A stretch of DNA of 5,566 bases, taken from positions 1 through 5,566 of the forward strand of contig JBOHDE010000240.1 in the NCBI GenBank assembly GCA_050699035.1, in the 5' to 3' direction. Below, piece after piece: positions 1-4,225 of this stretch. Position numbers and translations under genes: made by a program. A model generated the notes under the pieces. That model worked only from the letters and a program-made list of their open reading frames with translations, ran no database searches and was not told the origin of the DNA. This stretch comes from WHTB01 sp050699035. GTDB lineage: Bacteria; Actinomycetota; Actinomycetes; Propionibacteriales; Nocardioidaceae. The first letter of the stretch is position 1; every line of letters begins with the position of its first letter.

Positions 1-1176
1 GACCAGACCGCCACCCTGTTGCTGCGTGGCCTGGTGAGCGGGCCGACCGAGCGGATGGCCGGCGCACTCGACTCGTACGTGCCGGCGTCGACCAACCCAC
101 GGGTGTCGGTGCGGGTCGACGACGACACCGGGCTCGCCACGGTGGCGTTCGGGCCGGAGGTCGCCGGTTACGACGCCGACCAGCGGCGGCTCCTCGCCGC
201 CCAGCTCACCTGGACCCTCGACCAAGTCACCAAGATCCGCAGCATCAGGGTCACCTCGGACGGCGCGCCGGTCACGCTGGTGGACCGTGAGAGCGTGATG
301 GACGCCAAGGGCGACCCGACCTACGATCCGTCCGACCCGGGTGCCTCGCGGGCCTTGTTCGCGCTGCAGGGCAGGCGCATCGTGACCGTGAACGAGGGGA
401 AGGTCGAGCCGGTGTCGGGGGTGCTGGGCAGCGGCGGCATCCAGGTCGATGCGTACGCGGTCGACCGAGACGGGCGACGCGTCGCCGCGGTCACCGGCGG
501 CCAGGTGCGGGTCGGGAGACTCACCGACGACGCTCCGTCGCTGGAGACGTGGTTCACCGAGGGCGTCGAACTGATCCGGCCGCAGTGGGACTTCTTCGGC
601 CTGTTGTGGGTCGGCGACCGCACGCCGGACGGGTCGGCGCTGTACACGATGCGAGACGGTGAGTGGCAGGCGGCGATCGTGGCCGACGGGCCGGGCCGTC
701 CAGTCGACATCAGGGCCTTCTCGGTGGCGCGCGACGGCGCCAGGATCGCGGTCATCGACGGTGCCGGGACCGGGAGCCGGCTGCTGGTCGGTCGGGTGGT
801 ACGGCCGATGTCGCGCGACGAGCCGCTGCGCGTCGACCGTTGGCGGGAGGTGGTCACGCCGGTGACGCGCCTCACCGACTTCCGCGACCTGGCGTGGGCG
901 AGCCCGACCGAGCTGGCCGTGATCGCCCGGCGCAGCTCGGATGGTGCGCAACCGTTCACCGTCGACATCGACGGCTCGGAGGTGCTGGCCCCGAGCCTGG
1001 TCGACTTCACCGCCGTGTCGATCGCGGAGTCCCCGTCGGGCGTGCCGACGGTCGTCGCCGCGGACGACGGCGAGCTGTACTCGCAGACCGAGAACGCCCA
1101 GACCCAGGAGCGGTGGACCACCTATGTCAGCGACCCAGCGCAGGAGCGGCTGACCCAGCCCTCGTACGTCGAGTAG
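1..1176 (+). CDS. lpqB: LpqB-family lipoprotein (5' end outside the window)
   Basis: The frame is open from base 1 to a TAG at 1174-1176 (391 visible residues). LpqB is an extracytoplasmic lipoprotein encoded with mtrA-mtrB. It binds the sensor kinase MtrB and modulates MtrA phosphorylation, affecting cell-wall and division genes. Visible residues 1-91 fit the end of the GerMN domain (LLLRGLVSGPT, then DDTGLATVAF and AAQLTWTLDQV, then IRVTSDGAPV). From about residue 105 onward the protein is a run of beta-strand repeats expected of the LpqB C-terminal beta-propeller, with blade-like pieces such as VDAYAVDRDGRRVAAVTGG and IRAFSVARDGARIAVIDG. Family members are usually 550-600 residues, so roughly the first third, including the lipobox cysteine, lies upstream. 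The mtrAB genes are expected there too, but this cannot be seen. Identification rests on domain pattern and on the comF-hpf neighbours. Confidence 0.9.
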   Translation, partial: DQTATLLLRGLVSGPTERMAGALDSYVPASTNPRVSVRVDDDTGLATVAFGPEVAGYDADQRRLLAAQLTWTLDQVTKIRSIRVTSDGAPVTLVDRESVMDAKGDPTYDPSDPGASRALFALQGRRIVTVNEGKVEPVSGVLGSGGIQVDAYAVDRDGRRVAAVTGGQVRVGRLTDDAPSLETWFTEGVELIRPQWDFFGLLWVGDRTPDGSALYTMRDGEWQAAIVADGPGRPVDIRAFSVARDGARIAVIDGAGTGSRLLVGRVVRPMSRDEPLRVDRWREVVTPVTRLTDFRDLAWASPTELAVIARRSSDGAQPFTVDIDGSEVLAPSLVDFTAVSIAESPSGVPTVVAADDGELYSQTENAQTQERWTTYVSDPAQERLTQPSYVE

Positions 1177-1190
1177 CCCCTCCCTTATCT

Positions 1191-1216
1191 CGCGCCGAGG
1201 TTGCGCGTATGTCGGC
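1191..1216 (+). repeat. 26-bp repeat copy A
   Basis: It begins CGCGCCGAGGTTGCGCG and ends TATGTCGGC, 14 bp after the lpqB stop. Each intact copy contains a small stem: CGCGC (1191-1195) pairs with GCGCG (1203-1207) around a 7-nt loop. Confidence 0.75.
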
Positions 1217-1263
1217 CGGTCTGGTGCATAAGCTCGCCGGCCGCTGCGGTCGAACTCGTACAA

Positions 1264-1305
1264 CGGCTGGGTAAGCGTGACGTATGTGTCACGCTTACCC
1301 AGCCG
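1264..1305. terminator. Perfect 18-bp hairpin, likely lpqB terminator
   Basis: CGGCTGGGTAAGCGTGAC (1264-1281) is exactly complementary to 1288-1305 around the 6-nt loop GTATGT. It lies 87 bp after the lpqB stop. There is no T-tract on either side, as is common for actinobacterial (I-shaped) terminators. Being perfectly symmetric it could act on both strands. It may instead be part of the repeat block that surrounds it. Confidence 0.6.
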
Positions 1306-1329
1306 CTATCACGGGCCCCTGCTGATGCC

Positions 1330-1404
1330 GTTGGCTCGAAGTGAACGAAATTGTGTCCACCAGTGACTGAAGACAGCAATTCCGTTCACTTGGTCGCGAG
1401 CAAC
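1330..1404. repeat. Long imperfect palindrome
   Basis: AAGTGAACG (1339-1347) pairs perfectly with CGTTCACTT (1383-1391). The pairing continues inwards, with one mismatch and one bulge, through AATTG-TGTC (1349-1357) against GAC-A-G-CAATT (1372-1381). It continues outwards, after a 5-nt asymmetric bulge, as GCTCG (1334-1338) with CGAGC (1397-1401) and GTT with AAC. The loop is about 14 nt. The role is unknown. Confidence 0.55.
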
Positions 1405-1412
1405 GCGCTGAA

Positions 1413-1438
1413 CCGGACATACGCACAACCTCGACGGG
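1413..1438 (-). repeat. 26-bp repeat copy B (diverged)
   Basis: Read on the minus strand it matches copy A at 21 of 26 positions; the central GAGGTTG-GCGTATGTC is kept except for one base. The internal CGCGC/GCGCG stem is lost. It lies in the same orientation as copy C, 32 bp away start to start. Confidence 0.6.
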
Positions 1439-1444
1439 AGGACT

Positions 1445-1470
1445 GCCGACATTCGCGCAACCTCGGCGCG
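1445..1470 (-). repeat. 26-bp repeat copy C
   Basis: Read on the minus strand it matches copy A at 25 of 26 positions (a single T-to-A change). The internal CGCGC/GCGCG stem is intact. It ends 76 bp before the comF ATG. Confidence 0.75.
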
Positions 1471-1546
1471 AAGGGTGGGGCGGTTCTGTCCACAGGGCGC
1501 AGGGCGGGTGCTGGGATCTGAACCGGCCGGGCCGGATGATCGGGTG

Positions 1547-2290
1547 ATGGGCTGGCCCTCCGACCTCGCCGACGCCTGCGCCGACCTGTTGCTCGGCGGT
1601 TGCTGCGCCGGGTGCACCGCCCCCGGCCGGCTGCTGTGCGCCGACTGCGCCGCGATGCTGCGCGGCGAGGCTCGGGTGGCCTGGCCCGACCCGGTGCCCG
1701 CCGGCTTGCCGCTGCCGGCCAGCGTGGGCGCGTACGACGGACCGATCCGGGCGATCCTGCTCGCGCACAAGGAGCACGCGAGGTACGGCCTGCACCGCCC
1801 ACTCGGGCAGGCGTTGGCGGCCGCGGCCGCCCTGGTCGCCGACCGGGCGGAGGGGCCGGACGTCCGGTCGGTCGTGCTGGTCCCAGTGCCGTCGCGGGCC
1901 GCGGTGGTCCGGGCCCGCGGCCACGACCCGTTGCTACGGATGACGCGCGCGGCGGCCGTACGGCTTCGAGCACACGGCTACCGCGTCGACGTACTCCCGG
2001 CTCTGCATCAGCACCGGCCACCCGAGGACCAGGCCGGGCTGGGCAGCGACGCGCGTACCCGCAACGTCGCGGGGGCGTTCGCGGTGTGGCCGCGGTCCGA
2101 GCGGTTGCTGGCGGGGCGTCGCGTGGTCGTCACCGACGACATCGTCACGACCGGCGCGACCGCGGCGGAGGCGGCGCGCGCTCTCCGAACGGCCGGCGCC
2201 GCACCGTGCGGTCTCGCCACGGTCGCGGCCACCGCTCGCTGGATGTCCGATTTCGGCAGACGGCTACCGATTCTTGGATCGGGCGGTTAG
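1547..2290 (+). CDS. comF: ComF family protein (phosphoribosyltransferase fold)
   Basis: This 247-residue protein has the ComF layout. An N-terminal zinc ribbon has C20-x2-C23 and C31-x2-C34. The conserved YDGPIRAILLAHKEHARYGL stretch follows at 63-82, then VPVPSRAAVVRARGHDP (112-128) and QAGLGSDARTRNVAGAF (162-178). The PRPP-binding type motif VVVTDDIVTTGAT is at 193-205. ComF in naturally competent bacteria supports DNA uptake or single-strand handling; its role in actinobacteria is not settled and it may be a phosphoribosyltransferase-related protein. Start choice: ATG 1547 gives the usual N-terminus just before the zinc ribbon. GTG 1544 and GTG 1475 are in frame, but the 1475 extension has mixed third-position composition and no family resemblance. 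No good Shine-Dalgarno is visible. The lpqB-comF-hpf order is conserved in actinobacteria. Confidence 0.88.
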   Translation: MGWPSDLADACADLLLGGCCAGCTAPGRLLCADCAAMLRGEARVAWPDPVPAGLPLPASVGAYDGPIRAILLAHKEHARYGLHRPLGQALAAAAALVADRAEGPDVRSVVLVPVPSRAAVVRARGHDPLLRMTRAAAVRLRAHGYRVDVLPALHQHRPPEDQAGLGSDARTRNVAGAFAVWPRSERLLAGRRVVVTDDIVTTGATAAEAARALRTAGAAPCGLATVAATARWMSDFGRRLPILGSGG

Positions 2291-2301
2291 CGTCTGTATA
2301 T
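2274..2301 (+). promoter_or_regulatory. Candidate hpf promoter(s)
   Basis: Two readings overlap. TTGGAT (2274-2279) and TATATG (2297-2302) are 17 nt apart and would start transcription near 2309. Alternatively TAGCGT (2288-2293) fits the TAnnnT -10 and lies 6 nt before ATG 2300, which would make a transcript starting at that ATG. Both place a leader of about 110-120 nt before the canonical hpf start. Both rest on hexamer matching only. Confidence 0.35.
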
Positions 2302-2334
2302 GGCACCCGCCTGGGTCCGCTTCTTCGCCACTCA

Positions 2335-2353
2335 GGCCTCGCAGGACGAGGCC
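2335..2353 (+). other. Stem-loop in the hpf leader
   Basis: GGCCTCG (2335-2341) pairs perfectly with CGAGGCC (2347-2353) around the loop CAGGA. It lies 66 nt upstream of the hpf GTG. No riboswitch class is recognised. Confidence 0.35.
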
Positions 2354-2406
2354 GCGTTCGACGGGCCGACATCAGGACGGGTGCTTTCGCATGTTCTCTC
2401 ACGGCC

Positions 2407-2414
2407 GAAGGAGG
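2407..2414 (+). promoter_or_regulatory. Strong Shine-Dalgarno fixing the hpf start
   Basis: GAAGGAGG lies 5 nt before GTG 2420. It is the best ribosome binding site in the window and favours GTG 2420 over the in-frame ATG 2300. Confidence 0.85.
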
Positions 2415-2419
2415 TCCAC

Positions 2420-3055
2420 GTGGATGTCGTGGTCAAGGGTCGCCACTGCGAGGTGTCCGACCGGTACCGTCAGCACGTCGAAGAGAAGGTCGCCCGGCTC
2501 GAGAAGTACGACCAGAAGCTGTTCCGAGTCGAGGTAGAGATCTCTCAGGAGCGCAACCCGCGGATGGCCGACAAGGCCGTGCGGGTCGAGCTCACCCTAC
2601 GGTCTCGGGGGCCGGTGATGCGTGCGGAAGCAGCAGCAGAGGACAAGATGACAGCCCTTGACGTAGCCCTCGACCGGCTGCAGACACGGCTGCGAAAGGC
2701 GGCCGACCGGCGGCGGATCCATCACGGCACCCGCACGCCGGTGTCGGTGTCGCAGGCACTTGCCGCCGTCGGCGCGGAGCAAGGCTCCCTGAACGGCACC
2801 GGGCCTGACCTGTTCGGCGGTGCCGACGAGTCCGGTGACCACATGGCCGGCCCCATCTCCGTGACCGGCGAGGGCCCGCTCGTCGTACGCGAGAAGACGC
2901 ACGCGGCTGCGCCGATGACACTGGACCAGGCGCTGTACGAGATGGAGCTGGTGGGACACGACTTCTTCCTGTTCGTGGACAAGGAGAGCGAGCTGCCGAG
3001 CGTGGTCTACCGCAGGCGTGGGTACGACTACGGCGTGATCAGGCTGTCGGTCTGA
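2420..3055 (+). CDS. hpf: Ribosome hibernation promoting factor, long form
   Basis: This 211-residue protein begins MDVVVKGRHCEVSDRYRQHV, the usual start of long HPF. It has an S30AE domain at about 1-100 that docks in the decoding centre of the 30S subunit. A variable linker follows (about 105-150). The C-terminal dimerisation domain (about 151-211) has GEGPLVVREKTHAAAPMTLD, then ALYEMELVGHDFFLFVD and VVYRRRGYDYGVIRLSV. Long HPF alone dimerises idle 70S ribosomes into 100S particles in stationary or stressed cells. The length matches the family. The GTG start has a strong Shine-Dalgarno. An in-frame ATG at 2300 would add 40 residues with no family counterpart. comF ends 129 nt upstream, so hpf has room for its own promoter, and a terminator hairpin follows. 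The usual downstream neighbour secA is not present in the window. Confidence 0.95.
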   Translation: MDVVVKGRHCEVSDRYRQHVEEKVARLEKYDQKLFRVEVEISQERNPRMADKAVRVELTLRSRGPVMRAEAAAEDKMTALDVALDRLQTRLRKAADRRRIHHGTRTPVSVSQALAAVGAEQGSLNGTGPDLFGGADESGDHMAGPISVTGEGPLVVREKTHAAAPMTLDQALYEMELVGHDFFLFVDKESELPSVVYRRRGYDYGVIRLSV

Positions 3056-3077
3056 CCGCACGCCACCGCGTCTTCAG

Positions 3078-3114
3078 GCGAACCCTCACCGGAACCGATC
3101 CGGTGAGGGTTCGC
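3078..3114 (+). terminator. hpf terminator, 16-bp perfect hairpin
   Basis: GCGAACCCTCACCGGA (3078-3093) is exactly complementary to 3099-3114 around a 5-nt loop. It begins 22 nt after the hpf stop. No U-tract follows. It separates hpf from the response regulator, whose start lies only 19 nt beyond the hairpin. Confidence 0.8.
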
Positions 3115-3117
3115 TCG

Positions 3118-3126
3118 TGCCATGAT
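3118..3126 (+). promoter_or_regulatory. Candidate extended -10 for the response regulator
   Basis: TGC-CATGAT has the TGn of an extended -10 and matches TAnnnT except for its first base. It lies 7 nt before ATG 3134, so the transcript would be leaderless. The terminator hairpin occupies the -35 region and no -35 hexamer is visible. Confidence 0.35.
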
Positions 3127-3133
3127 TCGTGCC

Positions 3134-3820
3134 ATGGAGAAGCCGAGCATGGTCACCGCACCCGACGAGCCCACCCGGGTTGTGGTCGTCGACGACCAGG
3201 AGCTCTTCCGTCGTGGGCTGATCATGCTGCTCAACACGGAGGACGACATCGAGGTGATCGGCGAGGCGCACGACGGTGTCTCCGCCACCGACCTGGTCGC
3301 GAAGAAGGTGCCTGACATCGTGCTGATGGACGTCCGGATGCCGAAGCGTTCGGGGATCGAGGCCTGCCTGTCGATCAAGGACGTCGCCCCCTCGGCCAAG
3401 ATCATCATGCTGACGGTGAGCGACGAGGAGGCCGACCTCTACGAGGCGGTCAAGAACGGCGCCTCCGGCTACCTGCTCAAGGACTCCTCGATCGAGCAGG
3501 TGGCGCAGGCTGTCCGCGTCGTCGCCGACGGCCAGTCCCTGATCAGCCCGTCGATGGCAACCAAGCTGCTCGACGAGTTCAAGCAGATGTCCACGGCGCG
3601 CCGGCCCGACGTGATGACCCCGCGGCTGACCGACCGTGAGCTGGAGGTGCTGCGGCTGGTCGCCCGGGGTCTCAACAACCGGGAGATCGCCAAGGAGCTC
3701 TTCATCAGCGAGAACACCGTCAAGAACCACGTACGCAACATCTTGGAGAAGCTGCAGCTGCACTCCCGGATGGAGGCGGTCATGTACGCCGTGCGGGAGA
3801 AGCTGCTCGACATCCCCTAA
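3134..3820 (+). CDS. Orphan NarL/LuxR-family response regulator
   Basis: A 228-residue two-domain regulator. The receiver domain (about 14-130) has the acidic pair D20-D21 (VVVVDDQELF), phosphoacceptor D66 (DIVLMDVRMP), T94 (IIMLTVSDEE) and K116 (GYLLKDSS). A GerE/LuxR helix-turn-helix at about 162-224 has LTDRELEVLRLVARGLNNRE and ISENTVKNHVRNILEKLQ. It should bind DNA as a dimer after phosphorylation. No histidine kinase adjoins it, so its partner is unknown. I recall a similar orphan regulator near hpf in streptomycetes. Start: ATG 3122, 3134 and 3149 are in frame. From 3134 on all codons end in G or C and a -10-like box precedes it. ATG 3149 is a real alternative, with GGAGAA (3136-3141) 7 nt upstream; it gives 223 residues. 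Regulated genes cannot be inferred. Confidence 0.9.
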   Translation: MEKPSMVTAPDEPTRVVVVDDQELFRRGLIMLLNTEDDIEVIGEAHDGVSATDLVAKKVPDIVLMDVRMPKRSGIEACLSIKDVAPSAKIIMLTVSDEEADLYEAVKNGASGYLLKDSSIEQVAQAVRVVADGQSLISPSMATKLLDEFKQMSTARRPDVMTPRLTDRELEVLRLVARGLNNREIAKELFISENTVKNHVRNILEKLQLHSRMEAVMYAVREKLLDIP

Positions 3821-3843
3821 CCGCCGTCGGCGGCACATCGTGC
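3821..3843 (+). terminator. Small GC-rich hairpins after the response regulator
   Basis: CCGCC-GTC-GGCGG begins at the base after the stop codon. It is followed by GCAC-ATC-GTGC (3833-3843), which shares one base. Both stems are short and have no T-tract. The larger hairpin at 3937-3994 may be the true terminator. Confidence 0.3.
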
Positions 3844-3936
3844 GTGTCCCGTGGGGCCTCTGCTCATGAGCCAGCGCGCCGTACGACGTCCGAAGCCTGG
3901 AGCCCTCCACGGCCCTGTTCTCGGACGTCCCCGGCA

Positions 3937-3994
3937 GTGACCGACGAGTTTGCGGTCAACCCAAGTGGCCGACGACGGCAAACTCGTCGGTTAC
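3937..3994. repeat. 17-bp inverted repeat, possible terminator
   Basis: GTGACCGACGAGTTTGC (3937-3953) matches the reverse complement of 3978-3994 at 16 of 17 positions. The one difference is tolerated as a G-U pair. A further GTC/GAC pairing (3955-3957 with 3974-3976) lies inside. It lies 116 bp after the response regulator stop, so it could end that transcript. It has no T-tract. Confidence 0.5.
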
Positions 3995-4023
3995 CGCTCG
4001 TTCACGGGCCACGGTGAACAGAA

Positions 4024-4133
4024 TCGTGGCGGGGTCCGCCCCTCATTGACTGGCGTGTTCCGTAGGCCTGCTGTCTGGTTTGTCCCTACGGAACGCGCCA
4101 GTCGACGGCGGCAAACCGCCGCGATCGCCACGA
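4024..4133. other. Nested multi-hairpin structure of unknown function
   Basis: An outer stem TCGTGGC (4024-4030) with GCCACGA (4127-4133) encloses three hairpins in series: GGGG-TCCG-CCCC (4031-4042), a 19-bp stem with one G-U type change (4048-4066 with 4085-4103, 18-nt loop), and CGGCGG-CAAA-CCGCCG (4106-4121). All arms are compatible with one fold. It could be a structured RNA, a terminator cluster or a folded-DNA repeat. No known RNA family is recognised and no promoter is assigned. Confidence 0.45.
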
Positions 4134-4194
4134 AACCGGCTGTTCGACGCGGATCGCGCCGAGGGCTGAAGCGCCCCACGACGTACCGGCGCGA

Positions 4195-4217
4195 CTGTCG
4201 GCGCCGTTGTCTACAGT
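4195..4217 (+). promoter_or_regulatory. RecA-NDp / PafBC-type DNA-damage promoter
   Basis: CTGTCGGCG (4195-4203), eight bases, then TACAGT (4212-4217) fit the actinobacterial RecA/LexA-independent damage promoter tTGTCRGTG-N8-TAnnnT. Seven of nine upstream positions match, with exact spacing and a matching -10. The -10 lies 8 nt before GTG 4226, so the transcript would be leaderless. No usual -35 hexamer is visible, as expected for this promoter class. The upstream box overlaps an inverted repeat (4187-4192 and 4201-4206). Confidence 0.55.
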
Positions 4218-4225
4218 GAGCGATC

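Larger units (their letters stand above)
1191..1470. mobile_element. MITE-like block bounded by 26-bp inverted repeats
   Basis: The outer ends are copy A (1191-1216, + orientation) and copy C (1445-1470, inverted), which match at 25 of 26 positions. They enclose a perfect hairpin and a long imperfect palindrome and no ORF of note. Just outside, the left flank GCCCCTCCCTT and the reverse complement of the right flank GCCCCACCCTT are also similar, so the inverted similarity may run further. A non-autonomous miniature element or a REP/REPIN-like cluster would look like this. I see no clear target-site duplication and no transposase, so the mobile label is an inference. Confidence 0.35.
1177..1546. 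other. lpqB-comF intergenic region, gene-free, inverted-repeat rich
   Basis: No frame here shows coding character. The stretch holds three copies of a 26-bp sequence, an 18-bp perfect hairpin and a long imperfect palindrome, listed separately. The part at about 1320-1390 is visibly more AT-rich than the flanking genes. The last 70 bases before comF contain an odd palindrome (CCGGCC-G-GGCCGG, 1523-1535). A weak -10-like GATGAT (1535-1540) lies 6 nt before the comF ATG. It is too weak to call a promoter, but it would fit the leaderless pattern seen elsewhere in the window. Confidence 0.7.
3821..4194. other. Gene-free stretch packed with inverted repeats
   Basis: No convincing gene lies here; the open frames run straight through hairpins and lack family resemblance. 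In order it holds two small hairpins at 3821-3843, a 9-bp inverted repeat GACGTCCGA/TCGGACGTC (3885-3893 and 3921-3929), the 17-bp hairpin at 3937-3994, GTTCAC/GTGAAC (4000-4005 and 4014-4019), and the nested fold at 4024-4133. CGGCGC/GCGCCG arms (4187-4192 and 4201-4206) then overlap the glycosylase promoter. Confidence 0.65.

Noticed and set aside
321..1121. 266-codon minus-strand frame inside lpqB
   Set aside because: Ser/Arg/Thr-rich shadow with no domain character.
1413..1470. Possible CRISPR array from the tandem repeats
   Set aside because: There are only two direct copies, about 6 bp apart and one of them diverged, and no cas genes.
1475..1546. 24-residue N-terminal extension of ComF from GTG 1475
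   Set aside because: Third codon positions are mixed, the family normally starts near the zinc ribbon, and the GTG lies 4 bp from repeat copy C.
1600..2661. 353-codon plus-strand frame overlapping comF and hpf
   Set aside because: The product is Arg/Gly/Pro-rich and typical of an out-of-frame reading of GC-rich genes; it runs across two well-supported genes in another frame.
4048..4103. Integron attC-like site
   Set aside because: The palindrome length is in range, but the R'/R'' core consensus ends (GTTRRRY/RYYYAAC) are not at the arm ends and no integrase is present.
4154..4164. Possible fourth copy of the 26-bp repeat (TCGCGCCGAGG)
   Set aside because: Only 11 bases match and similarity stops at once; chance is likely in GC-rich DNA.
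3950..4219. 89-codon frame (TTG start) in the response regulator-glycosylase gap
   Set aside because: It crosses several hairpins, lacks a ribosome site, is Arg-rich and has no recognisable motif.
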